A DNA stretch of 64,000 nt, taken from NCBI GenBank assembly GCA_013368375.1, contig JAACJP010000049.1, positions 1 to 64,000 of the forward strand. The letters are read 5' to 3'. Numbering within the stretch: the stretch's first letter is position 1; every line of letters starts with the position of its first letter. The stretch comes from Tricholomella constricta. Its lineage: Eukaryota; Basidiomycota; Agaricomycetes; Agaricales; Lyophyllaceae. The position numbers and the translations under genes are program-made. Below are positions 48,145 to 60,700 of the stretch, in pieces. The notes beneath the pieces were generated by a model. That model made no database searches, was not told where the DNA came from, and saw only the letters and a list, made by a program, of their open reading frames with translations.

Positions 48145-50649
48145 AATTTACTTATGTGAATCCCTTCCGGAAACGCTACCGTTGCTCCAGTCTGGAGTCT
48201 TCGCTGTCCTCAGTCTCCACGTATCCATTGATTCCGAGATCAACATCATGATTATCGGTGTTTTGGGTATTTCTAACCTCGTGATTGTATTCCTCAGATT
48301 TTTTACGCGTCGAGGCCGACGTGAAACCGGAGCTTGCAATCTTGTTCTAAATACCTCAGTCTACATCTCACCTACCGAATTGTCTTGCGGACTTTCTTAC
48401 TTACAACAACCCAGGCAGGCCTGATTCACTACCAACCAGAGACAAAGAGTAGATCGAGGTTCACCCAGGTTCACCCGGATCATCACCCACCCTCATTTCG
48501 GGACGTACACGTAAGGTTAACCGGTTCACCCAGACCACAGCCCTGCCACCACATTTACCCTCGCTCACCGGCTTTCGCTTACCAAAGTCCTGACGAGGAT
48601 TATCCTTTATCCATTCCACTTGTCGGCTGCATTTCATTGTCCACCAGGCGGAACGGGTTTCGAAATTCGCAAGGCGAAATGTCACGTTTACGGGATCAAA
48701 TTAACCGGCAACACCCGGCTGTCCAGGCCGAAGTGTCTGGGGGCCGCTACCACACGTCTATACGTGCCCGTCGTTGATGCATCTGTGCGTACATAATTGA
48801 GCGTAAATCTGACGTGCAAGATGATGCAGCGCAGACGGGCGCCAACGCCCACGTCTCCAACTCTGAACTCAACATCGCTCCAACCCCGAATAGCCCAAGC
48901 CCAGGCTGACCATGACATGAGGCTCTATGGGTGAGTGGCCCGCGGCCAGACGGTTGGAATCCACGTTGTTGCGAGCCTCGTGGTGCACATGCTGAGTTTT
49001 CTTTCTCGGGCTTGGGATTCCGATGATGGCATTTCTGTGCAAATCCATGCGGCGGTGACGGTACAATTGGCAGCTTTGTCACTTGCGCCGCAGCCTCGTT
49101 GTAAAGTATCACGTCAAATTGTGGGTCTTCTATGTACAATTGTAATATATGCCAATGACGCGTCGCATCTCAATAAAAGGATCGCAACGCCACGCACCGC
49201 GTTGGAAACTCAAAAGCTACGGCGCAATCGGAGGAGCACTTGAATAAGTTGCGAAATCACCGTCGAAGCCATGGACTTTGCTTTACTTAGTGTCTGAAAA
49301 AGATCATCCGGATTCCAACTTTCGGTATGGTTAACGGCCATGTTTATCTAAGCTGGCAGGTCTTATGCTCCCAGTCCTGGTGGAAGTATCCTTATATGAT
49401 CACTTCTCTGCGAGATTTGCTGCCTCCCGAATAGACTTATAAGGCCTCAATGTCAAAGGCAACATTGAAGAACCAGTCGACGGACATATCCATGACACGA
49501 TCGGACAAGCGAGACGGCGCGAACATCCGGAACCTCTTATAATTTGCTAGAACCTGATTAATCACCTAACACTAGATTCGAGCCGCGAAATGGCATACTT
49601 TGCAAATTAGAACGAGAAGAGCAGCTCCGGATACAGCACGCGATTCAAAGTGAGTGTCCGAATGTGATCGAAATCGAAATCACCAGAGCCTGAGGGCTTT
49701 TAGCTAGTGAGTGCTTTGTAAGGCCAAAGCTAGCATTCTGTGGTCGACAAGTCCCAAGCCTCCAGCTGCAGGGCCCAGAACTAGTGGAGGAGTGGCCGGC
49801 GAGCATGTGCAAGAGCCAAGCATCCGAAGAACCCGCTGAGGGTGCACATTCCCCAGTGATTTATCATCCTTCATCCCAGCCATCCAGCGCCAAGGTTCTG
49901 TATCCAATTCGTCAGTCTTCCGCCTTGTGGCAATAGGAGAGGTGGGCGGGGCAGCGGATGAGTGGATGCGGGGTGGTGAGGAGCATATTGCCAATTCAGG
50001 CCGAGATGCCGTTGTGTTTGAGCTTATGTGCGCTTGTTGGTCAAGCTGCGCAAAGAATTATTTTCGCCACCGTTCGTCCGGAGCAGCGTGGATTTCTGTG
50101 CTTGTGACCGTGAACGGGTGTACTTTTTCGCCACACTGCTCTTTTGGGGATTGACATTGCATCTCGGCTTTTGCTGTTAACTCCTATCTTGAAAATCTAT
50201 TCTTGAACTGAGCCCCAACTTGAATGTGTGCTTGCTTGAATCACTAGTAAAGAGCACTGGTCTACGCCGCTATAGGACTGGAAAGTCTGAAAGTACAGCG
50301 ACTTTGCGAATGGCGACATGTTGATTCGGGCTGTTTCTCATTTCTAGCTGGGGTATTCTGCTCAAACTTTTATCTAAGGCGGGGTTGACTGATCGAGGCC
50401 ATTTGAAATTGGCTCGAGGAATGGCCACGCTTCTACATGCCGCCCTCCACCCTCGGGGTCACTTTATTTTCACTTCCCTCTGGGCCCTCTATTTTTTTTC
50501 TTCGCCTCTTTTTTCTTGCACTCCACAGGGCGATCGAGGGTTTTTTTCGAGTATAAATACGTGCCTTTTTGACCGAGGCAACTCAGCTTGACCTTTTTTG
50601 CCTCTGAAAAAAATCGCCCCCACTCTCTTTTGACTCTATCTCGTTCATT
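48145..50649. other. intergenic, no gene seen
   Basis: About 2.5 kb with scattered short frames and no recognisable protein or RNA gene. The last 100 bp upstream of 50650 hold TATAAATA (50552), a likely TATA box for the AA9 gene. Confidence 0.45.
50552..50559 (+). promoter_or_regulatory. TATA box of the AA9 gene
   Basis: TATAAATA about 95 bp upstream of the ATG at 50650, followed by a pyrimidine-rich leader (TTTTGACTCTATC). Position and sequence suit a strongly expressed secreted-enzyme promoter. Confidence 0.5.
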
Positions 50650-51551
50650 ATGAAGATCGCAAGCACCCTCCTTGGCCTCGCCGTCGTCGCCCAGAGCGTT
50701 TCTGGCCACTGTAAGCCGTCTCCTCCCTCCTCTCCCTATACAAACCCACTGACCCCGGCACCCTTTAGATATCTTTAACACTTTGATCGCTGGCGACCAG
50801 ACGTCTGCTGCCGCAGTTCGTAAGCCCCAGAACAACTCGCCCGTCGGCTCCGTCACATCGACGGACATGCGGTGCAACATCAACCCCTTCCCGGCCAGTA
50901 CGACGGTCACTGTTGCTGCTGGCAGCACCATTGGCTTCAAGCTCGACGCCGCCATCTTCCACCAAGGCCCCGCCGCCATGTATCTCGGCAAGGCCCCCGG
51001 CTCTGCAGCTAGCTGGGACGGCAGTGGCGCCAACTGGTTCAAGGTATGTCCAACCATCATCGCATTTGGAAGCCGTTATATAGTGATGTTAACCCACCAT
51101 GATAGATTGCGGAGTGGGGAGCACACTTCAACCCCTTCGGCTTCCACGCCTTGAACCAGGTGGAGTTCAGGACCACCATTCCCAAAAACACGCCGTCAGG
51201 CGAGGTATGTCTCTTTCTATTATCGAAAGTTCAGAGGGCTATACTGATGCACCTCCCTCCTTCCATAGTACCTCGTCCGTATGGAGCACCTCGGACTGCA
51301 CATCATCCCTCCCGAGTCCTTCATGTCTTGTGCTCAGATCAAGATCGTCAACGGGGGTTCCGGCAACCCGCCCAAGGTCTCGATCCCCGGGCACCTCAAC
51401 CCCAGCGGTAAGCGCCTCTGCACCCTTTGAATCCTTCGTTGTTGCTCATGCATCCCCTTCCCTTCCTGTAGACCCTTCGCTCAACGTCAACATCTACCCT
51501 CCTTCCCCCACATCCTACAAGATCCCAGGCCCGGCTGTCTGGCGCGGATAA
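50650..51551 (+). CDS. AA9 lytic polysaccharide monooxygenase, variant active site
   Basis: Copper enzyme that oxidatively cleaves cellulose or hemicellulose; secreted. Exons 50650-50710, 50769-51043, 51106-51204, 51269-51407 and 51472-51551 sum to 218 codons (217 aa). Signal peptide MKIASTLLGLAVVAQSVSG, then mature His1 (HYIFNTLIAG), the N-terminal copper ligand. The second copper His is in IFHQGPAAMYL. The C-terminal part has YLVRMEHLGLH, SCAQIKIVNGG and the end YKIPGPAVW. The usual segment H...GAQFYxSCAQ is replaced by GLHIIPPESFMSCAQ. The axial Tyr position is Phe, the conserved Gln two before it is Glu, and the loop is shorter. There is no CBM1. Family assignment is firm; activity and substrate are uncertain. 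Confidence 0.9.
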
Positions 51552-53250
51552 GGATTGTCTGCCCCTTGTTTGACTGGTTCCCGTCGCCCATATAGTGGCG
51601 CTATCTGCTTTCTATTATAGTGAACTAATTTATTTGTATACAATCTCAATCTTATATATGACGTCGACGTCTTATTTGTAGTGAAAGGTTTCCTTGAGAA
51701 TTGGCAAAAGCCAATGTGAGCGAAGATGGACTTACTTGAAGGATGCTGCGTTGTTGGATGTGTCTGAGCCTCTGTCCTCTTCTTCATCCCAAATAATTCC
51801 GAACGAAAACGGCCTCTCGGTAAACAGTGCGGGTTTGTACGCGGCTTTTCTTGACATAGTACCCCATCAACCTGCTACACTGAGATATTGATTCCAGCTA
51901 CGGATCAGCACCGGTACCCAACTCTATGGAATGTACTGCGAAGGTCGAGAGTTGACCACACATACTTAATCCGTTCTAGTTGATTCAGCAGCCTTGGTAG
52001 TCTCTGAGTCTGTGCGGTCGTATTCGACGAGACTGGCCAGTTGCGACAAACCACCACTTTGCAAAGGAGGCTTAGGACAGTGTCCATCCTTTCATGTCCA
52101 CATCAGACGTCAAGCGCCTTACTCGCATCCTTTCACATTCTGGTGATACGTTCGCAAATTCCACTTACTTAAAGTTTCCCGGGCTTCTACTTACGTTGCG
52201 CGGGTAAGCGGACTGCCTATGCACATTGTCACAGTCAGAATTATCCCGCTTTCGCACAAGCGCACATCATAGACCCTTTTCTCCTCACGTCTTCTGTGAG
52301 ATTGCTTCTATCGTTGTGGCAACGACATATATCTCATGCTGGCGCTCTTCATGTCACAGTTGCTATATATGTGTTCGTGTCAACGATGAAGCGTGGAGGA
52401 AAAGGGCAGAGCAGACCAGGTCCCGCATTGTGCGCTTTATATATTAAAGCCTTGGATCATCGAACGTACTTTAGATTAAGTGGCCTTTGGAGATTTTCGT
52501 TTTGCCCCACAAAAGAGACTGAACGAGATTTTTGATTCCAGGCGGCAAAGAAATCCCTTGCAGGTTGCTCGAAGTCGATAAAGTCGTAGCCCCGAGCCAC
52601 AGAGATGACGCAGCCATAGAGAATTCGAGAGGCCCACAGAAATACCAGAGCGGTAGTATAGCCAGAGGCACGATTAAATCGCATGCGCAGCGCTGTAGGA
52701 GTCATGAGTGAGGTTAGTAGCGATCGTGTTAATAGCTGTGTCATGGCGATTCCGACGGCGGTAGATATTTGGCGTGTATACCCATCCGAGATAAAGAAAG
52801 TTTTGTCGCTCGTTAACGAGAACAGCCTCCGAAATGGTTCGGAGGACAGTGGAGCTCTAAATATGATTTTCAGAAAAAAGGCAAGATGGCGAAAGACGTC
52901 GTGCACACATGTCCAATTTGAACCTCCGACTTGTCAACTTCTTCAGTCCAAACCTGGACCACCATCACGGACAAGCAGCAAAGGGCTTCTCCGCACACCG
53001 AATATAACATCTAGAGGCCAATTTACTTAAAGCTACGTTTCATTACCTCGTACTTTGTAAATAAGCCTCGTGTTGGACACATGGAAACGTTTGCCTCGCA
53101 TATCACTCGATAGTGATAAGGGTGGGTGCCCTCATCATTGCTGTACTAAAGCACCAAGAGACGTCTCCTTCACCAAAGGACTCTGTGGCAAGTAATCTCT
53201 GCTATCTGGTTGTATTCCATCTGATTCGTTGCGCGGTTTAGGTCGCCCAC
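51552..53250. other. intergenic, no gene seen
   Basis: No coding or RNA gene recognised between the AA9 gene and the F-box-like gene. Short minus-strand frames at 52457-52906 have no family resemblance. Confidence 0.4.
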
Positions 53251-54405
53251 ATGTATTTCCAAGTCGAATCTCTCATCTACCACGTTTCCACTTTCCAAGT
53301 GGAGGACCTCGGCTGGACCGCAATTTCGATTATCTCGGTAGCACTGTTTTTCATCTATAGTCTCTCTTCATTCAGCGACCCACATCCTCCCCGACCCGTC
53401 AAGGTCCGACCACCCAACTACCTCGCACAGGCGAGACAGCGGCAGGCCGCCAAAGCCGCCTTGATCGAGCTCGAGCAGAGACGAATACGCATCCGCGAGA
53501 GTTGGGCTACGGACGGCTTCCAGTTCAAGAAGTTCCCACCCGAGCTGCAGCTCGCCGTCCTAGCATTTTGTGCAGATTGCCCGGGGACATACCGCGCTCT
53601 CGTCCTCGTGTCCCGCCACATGTACCACTCCACCCTGCGCGCGTGCATACCCCTTATCCCGATCACACTCAGTACGTCAAAGCAGCTCTCCGCCTTTGCC
53701 AGCCTCGTGCACCGGGACAAGGACAAGGACAAGGGCTTGGGCGTGGCTCCGCCTCTGCCCCCGGCCCTGGACGTCGGTGCCCTCGTGCACCACCTCTGGG
53801 TATCACCGCTGCGGAGGGAGGACACCCTGCAAGCCTACCGCATCCTGCGGACGTGCACAAACGTCCGCGTGCTGGCGTGCGATGCGCGCACGCTCGCCGC
53901 CTCGATCGCGAAGTGCGCCCGGTTCAAGCACAGCGTGTGCCGGGACCTGACGCTGCTGCTTAGCCGCCCGCAGTGGGAGAGCGCGATGGATACACCGAGC
54001 GGCTTGCTTTTCCTGCGCCAGCTGACGCACCTGCGCGTCATGGGCGAGCCCACCGTGCCTCGTGTATTACCGCTGGTGAAACTCACGCATCTCTCGTACC
54101 TCGATCGTCCTCCTCCAATACACATAGACGAGGATGAGGATGAAGTTGCGAGGCCCTGGGCACTTGGGAATCGGACGGTGTTTCCGTCCCTGCAGCAGGT
54201 GGTTTTGACGAGGCGGTGTGGGCCGAAGAAACCTGTCTCGCAGAAGATTGACGCGAGGCTGGTGGTGTTTTACGTTTGCAGGGAACAGACGGAGATGGAG
54301 ATGTGGTGCGATGTGGCTAGAGGCCAGAGTCTTTGGTACCAAGCAGCGAATGCCTTGCCGGTGCCGAAGAAGGAACCTATCTCTCCACCATCCATCGATC
54401 CTTGA
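53251..54405 (+). CDS. uncharacterised F-box-like protein with an N-terminal membrane helix
   Basis: Intronless, 384 aa, from ATG 53251 to TGA 54403-54405. A hydrophobic helix (TAISIISVALFFIYSLS) lies at about residues 24-40. A basic coiled segment follows (QARQRQAAKAALIELEQRR). Then comes a short F-box-like motif (FKKFPPELQLAVLAFC) and a region with LVLVSRHMYHSTLRACIPL, typical of the F-box to LRR transition in mushroom proteins. GC-rich coding sequence with strong third-position bias supports a real gene. I do not recognise a named family. Confidence 0.6.
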   Translation: MYFQVESLIYHVSTFQVEDLGWTAISIISVALFFIYSLSSFSDPHPPRPVKVRPPNYLAQARQRQAAKAALIELEQRRIRIRESWATDGFQFKKFPPELQLAVLAFCADCPGTYRALVLVSRHMYHSTLRACIPLIPITLSTSKQLSAFASLVHRDKDKDKGLGVAPPLPPALDVGALVHHLWVSPLRREDTLQAYRILRTCTNVRVLACDARTLAASIAKCARFKHSVCRDLTLLLSRPQWESAMDTPSGLLFLRQLTHLRVMGEPTVPRVLPLVKLTHLSYLDRPPPIHIDEDEDEVARPWALGNRTVFPSLQQVVLTRRCGPKKPVSQKIDARLVVFYVCREQTEMEMWCDVARGQSLWYQAANALPVPKKEPISPPSIDP

Positions 54406-54811
54406 ACCTTTACGGTTTAGGTTTTAATGGAGATGCCCTAATTATGACAAGGGCAGCCCGTGTCGCAGGGACGGCTGATGGGCGTAATTTCCGGTTCATA
54501 TAGAATTGCATGTAGTCTTAGGTGTGTCGGTACAGAGTCCATATGTAAGAGACAGTAAAGATTCGGATCGAACACATCACGACAAGGGAGACAAGAGTGG
54601 CGCTGCAGCCTCCAAGTAATATTAATACCGCCGGCAAAAACCGGGACGGCGTTTTTCGCAGTGGTGCACGACAAATCTTTTCGGGTTTCTGTTTTTTTTT
54701 TTTCTTTCTTTTTCTTTTTTACAACCCACGTACGCTTTAACATCGGACAACGCAGCAGAAGAACGTTGCAGGAGCGGCTTTGCATACCCCGCGCATTGGC
54801 GGGGCAGAGAT

Positions 54812-56230
54812 ATGGGTATACGCCAGCCCAAATGGTCAGCAAACAGCATGATCGGTGAGTTTTTGCACAGAGCCAAGCAACCGTGTCTCTGATATCACAT
54901 CGCCACAACTACCAGCTGGCGCGGGGGGCGGCCTGGTTGCCAGCATCGCGACGTGTCCGCTCGATGTGGTGAAGACAAAGTTACAGGCGCAGCGGGTGAT
55001 TCAGGGGCAGCGGGGATATCTTGGAATTATCGGTGCGTTTCCCGTAATGCATATATGGTTGCTTGTAGGAGCTTGGGGGTTGGGTTGTGCATGCACCTTT
55101 CTGATTGATTTCTGATTTTATGTTATGGAACAGACACTGTAAAGACCATCCTGGTGGATAATGGTGTGCGTGGGCTGTATCGCGGTTTGGGGCCCACGAT
55201 CCTGGGGTACTTGCCGACCTGGGCCATATACTTTGCGGTGTACGATGGCATCAAAGGGTTCTTTGGGGAGCCACCGATGGCGGGGATGGTTAATGAGCAT
55301 GAGCGGCTGTATCCTGCTGCACAGGTCAAAGGGTACCAGCCGACCGTGAGGGAGCATCCGTGGTCTCTCCATATTTTATCCGCCATGACCGCTGGGGCCG
55401 CCAGCACGATATGTACGAATCCGCTGTGGGTTATCAAGACTCGATTCATGGTGCGTTCTGTTTTTTTTCCTGCCGTTCTCTTGCACCACCTTGTGCTTGA
55501 GGTGTTTTTTTTCTCTGGTTTCCGACTCCCTTTCCGACTACAGACACAAACTAGGGACGAGGTCCGGTATAAACATACCCTTGATGCGGCGCTCACGATA
55601 TACCGAACGGAAGGCCTCCGTGCGTTCTACCGCGGCCTTTTTCCAAGCCTATTAGGCATCGCCCACGTCGCCGTCCAATTCCCATTATACGAGCAGTTGA
55701 AGCTTATAGCTCGTAAGCACTCTTATCTATTCTCTCCGCACCGACTTCATGGCATTGACCGACGCACTCTGCAGGGGGCGATTCCGACATGCCATTATCC
55801 AGTCAAACCATACTTCTGTGCTCTGCCATCTCTAAAATGACGGCGTCCATCGCGACGTACCCGCACGAAGTCATACGGACGCGGCTGCAGACGCAGCGGC
55901 GGCCGCTGGCGGACGACATGTCCTCGGACGGGATGATCAAGCAGCATGCCCGGAGAGGCGTCATTTATACCACTAAGAACCTTATCAGGAAGGAGGGCTG
56001 GACGGGGCTCTATAGAGGGCTGTCTATCAACCTCCTACGCACCGTGCCGAACAGTGCGGTTACCATGTTGACGTACGTCCCCTGTCTGTCCCCCTACCCT
56101 ACTGATTCCGGTTTGGGTGTGAGGAAAGGGAAAGCTGATGAATATGATTGATGATTGTAGATACGAGCTGCTCATGCGTCATCTGAACGCGCGGAATCCC
56201 CAATCCCAATCCACAGTGTCAGAACCATAA
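54812..56230 (+). CDS. mitochondrial carrier, NAD+/pyrimidine nucleotide/FAD type
   Basis: Inner-membrane solute carrier. Six exons (54812-54854, 54916-55032, 55134-55450, 55544-55712, 55775-56072, 56161-56230) sum to 338 codons (337 aa). The three carrier signatures are PLDVVKTKLQ, PLWVIKTRFM and PHEVIRTRLQ. Trp in place of the acidic residue in the second repeat is typical of the NAD+ (Yia6/Ndt1), pyrimidine nucleotide (Rim2) and folate/FAD carriers. GLYRGL, AFYRGL and GLYRGL mark the second half of each repeat. The start at 54812 gives MGIRQPKWSANSMIAGAGGG, with no longer N-terminal extension in frame. The exact substrate cannot be fixed from sequence; NAD+ or pyrimidine nucleotides are most likely. 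Confidence 0.85.
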
Positions 56231-57077
56231 TCACTTCACAATCACAGCACCCACACACATACACACTTAGTATGCATGAACACGATCCATATAGCTCATA
56301 GGTGCCGGCCGGCCATCCGCGCCATTCACCACGTTCCCGTTCGTCTTTGCGCTTCCTCTGAACACTCACATATCACGCCAACACACACGCACACGGAATA
56401 GACCAACACCCCCCCCCCCCCCCGGCCCTGTGTAATATACTAGTCAGTACCATTACCATCCGACCTTTTCTTGCCATCGTTCTGGTTCTGGTTCTCTGCA
56501 TCGCTTTTATCTGAAATTGTCCGAATCTCATTTGCAAATTCCTGAAAATCATGTATTTTGTTAGCGTATTTATTTTTACAAAGCCAACCGGCTGTCGAGA
56601 GCCTCGTAGACGGGCGAAATAGAACTATGATGCGTTATCTTCAGTTCCACGTCATATGCATAGCAGCGTCTAAAGGTAATGAGGTGGAGAAATAGTCATG
56701 CATGCCCATCTGGGCGGCAAGGCTTTGGCTCTAAGATCTAAACTCTCAGGATCTTGTTGTAAAGGTTTATGACGCAACCTGGGATGACACACGCGGCGAC
56801 TGACACGCAGGATGGTCTTAAAAATTCTTCAAAGCCTGAAGTTGTGTGCTTTGTCGTATTACTACTCGAATCCATTTCCAACGAGCCCAGTTTACCTTTC
56901 CGTAGTCGGCCAAAACTTCCATATGTACGTATACTCAACCTGGGACTGGTCAGATCTTCCGAGTCAGAGAGCATGACATGAATGACACACGGATACTAAA
57001 ATACTACACATCGATGAGAAAGCAAGTTGCATATTAGAAATCCTCGTCACCAGTGCTACCGCCGCCCATCTTCTCCA
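56231..57077. other. intergenic, no gene seen
   Basis: Holds a run of 15 C at 56409-56423 and CA-rich stretches (56250-56400). No gene recognised. Confidence 0.4.
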
Positions 57078-58378
<1,301 letters not shown>

Positions 58379-58579
58379 AATTTTGGGCGGGCGGAAGTTG
58401 CCCCCGAATGAAACTGATTTCTCCTCTGACATTGACATCCTTTGCCGTGCTATCGGCGAACTCCAGGTTTTGGATTTGTTTCTCAGGTGATTAACGGACT
58501 TGGGAGGTTGGATGCTCACAAGGACCCACAAGACTGGAACCTCAGACAGACACTCATCACCCAGACGATATTCCAACGA

Positions 58580-59347
58580 TCAGTATACATACGGAACGAT
58601 GCGATACCGTGTCCGTTCCGCCCATTTCCTCCACGCACCATCAAACTCCCTCTTCATCAACCCATCCTCCCAATCAGCTCTGTACGACATCCAGACGACG
58701 ATAGCCGCAGTGAAGAAATAATTATACCACACGAAGATGTCCATCACAAGCGCATAGTGAGGATGCAAGCAGTTGCGGAAGACAGTTCCATTCGAGGAAA
58801 GAAGGACGTCGCCTCCGATGCGGACAGCCCAAAGGCCGAGGTAGCCGGGGTGGCGGACGAGGGTGTAGGGCCCGCTGGTGCAGAGTTTGTGGTCGGCCTT
58901 GAGGCTGATCTCCCATGTGAAGAATTTGCCTAAAGCGCGCTGCGCTGCGACGCGCAGGTATCCACCCAAGAAGAGCAGGGTGCATCCGAGATATGCCGTT
59001 GGGGACATGATTGAGGTATTGCCCAGCAGAGATGGAGAGCATATTTGGGGCAGGAGAAGTGGGTTTTCTATGTACCCGTTTGTTAAAGCCCTGTACGCGC
59101 TGAGGAGGAGGACTGTGCAGATTATCGTCCTGTGGAAACGATCTCCAAGTGAATATTCCAGTCAAAACCAGTGTATGTGAATACTGCGAACTGACGCGAT
59201 GACGAAGCCATGTATCCTGACCCAGGGAATTGGTCTCTTGGTCTCTACCTTGGAAGCAGGAGGTGTAGGTGGGACACATGAGACCCAGTAGGTGTAGCTT
59301 GCGAGGACGAAGAGTGAGGCGATGAAGACATTGTAGAAAGGGATCAT
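58580..59347 (-). CDS. isoprenylcysteine carboxyl methyltransferase-family membrane enzyme
   Basis: SAM-dependent ER methyltransferase fold. Exon 1 (ATG at 59347) begins MIPFYNVFIASLFVLASYTYW and ends before GTCAGG (about 59225). Exon 2 runs from about 59150 to the stop at 58580. It reads TVLLLSAYRALTNGYIEN, AYLGCTLLFLGGYLRVAAQ, FFTWEISLKADHKLCTSG, then the family signature GPYTLVRHPGYLGLW, later IFVWYNYFFTAAIVVWMSY and a C-terminal EDGLMKREF, YRIVPYVY. These match ICMT/PEMT-like proteins, which are multiplied in mushrooms (memory); a true Ste14 role is therefore uncertain. Convergent with the reductase, with 200 bp between stops. Confidence 0.75.
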
Positions 59348-60295
59348 GTCCGTCGTTCGGTAGATGCGAGCACGTTTCGTTAAATGTTACCTCGTGTAGC
59401 CTCAGGGCAGGCCAGGCTATTGGAGAAGGGGCCCACGTTGGCTTCGGAGGTCTATGTTTAGATTATTACACATGATCTTCAGTCGCTGACAAGCCTCGTT
59501 GCACCAAGAAATCCGGTTCCGTTTGTAAGATGTGCCCGATACACACCGTCCACCGTCGGCTTTGCATGGCAAAGATTTAGTGTAGAATCCAGATATGATA
59601 GGTATATCTTTCCTTCAACATAAAAATTGGGAGTCCACGAAACCAATTAGCGCCACCGCTTTCCGAACCAGCTAGCTGCACGGCCAGGGGGCCTTGCTAA
59701 GATAATTGGCGGAGGAGCCTTCGCGGAAGATGATAGCGGCATCAAGCTTAAAGCCATTGGTGACGCATAAATAAATACTCCATTGTCTGAGTATCTACAC
59801 TCGTGATCATGATGTTGCCAGTATGCCAGCAATGGTTCCCGGGAATGACAGAGTGTGTAAAAAGGCACTCCAAACATCAGCAAATTTGGGAGATTGCTAC
59901 CGTGCCATATAATGCCCTTATCTATTATAACAAAAACGCTCGGTTCCCACGGCAGACATAAAGACAAAGATAAAGCGGACCGTTGACCGCCGTATATCAC
60001 GTGCATTTTATTTTTAGACCGTGGCTGCCCTAAACAATCGCGTCGTATATAACAGCCGCGACATTTGCCAACGATTTTCTCCCCCCTCCTACAATCAATC
60101 ACATCTGTCGTAGTCAGTAGATAAATTAATTTTGCATCTATCATTTTCCCAAGGCAAAAATAAAGCAGACCGGTGGTCCCCGGCACCAGGAGAGCAGCAC
60201 ATCAACTCAGGATCCCAGGAAATGCTGGCCTTTTGGTGACGCGCCTAAATGGCACGCGTCGACACCCGAGGTTTCGAGAACATCTAGGCAGGCAT
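59348..60295. other. intergenic, no gene seen
   Basis: No supported gene; A/T-rich minus-strand frame at 59647-60186 without family resemblance. Confidence 0.4.
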
Positions 60296-60700
60296 CACCT
60301 TACTTCTCCGGTCTCTCACGGCTGCGCGAGGGTTCGATCCTCGAGTAAGGCGATACTTTGTCCCATGACCCTCGGGGACTGGAGCACTGAATTGCTGATC
60401 TCGTGCGGTACCTCCGGTGAGAGTACACACAGGAAGGGGTCACACAAGCCCGGTTCTGCTGAGTGATCAGCAGTCTTGGCTCTGGGTCGGCACGCACGGA
60501 TCAGCCGTCTGCCCAATGTCTGAGGGTGTCCAGAGACCCAACCCCACCACACACCCACGACGCAGGGTTACGTCATGCTTCGCTTCGCATCATGTGACAG
60601 ACTCCCTCGTTCAATTCTAAGATGGGCAGATCCACTTCCATCGGACAGTTAGGGTAGCGGTTAAGCCCTCTGACGAGCCCCTTCGCAAGGGCGAAACTGT
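60296..60700 (+). repeat. 405-bp repeat unit, copy 1, with a tRNA-like B box
   Basis: Starts TCACCTTACTTCTCCGGTCT and contains GTTCGATCC (a match to the Pol III B box GWTCRANNC) at about 60334. It ends with CGACGAGCCCC-type sequence and GGGCGAAACTGTTC. Near its 3' end is GGTAGCGGTTAAGCC, similar to a tRNA D-arm/A box. Copy 2 starts immediately at 60701, so this is a head-to-tail tandem duplication. A tRNA-derived (SINE-like) origin is inferred. Confidence 0.65.

Noticed and set aside
53418..54342. Several long antisense and shifted frames inside the F-box-like gene
   Set aside because: High GC at third positions leaves opposite frames open; only the 384-aa frame has sensible domains.
60300..60620. 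Duplicate short proteins in the repeat at 60.3 and 61.2 kb
   Set aside because: They are identical only because the DNA is duplicated; no protein family and no codon bias.
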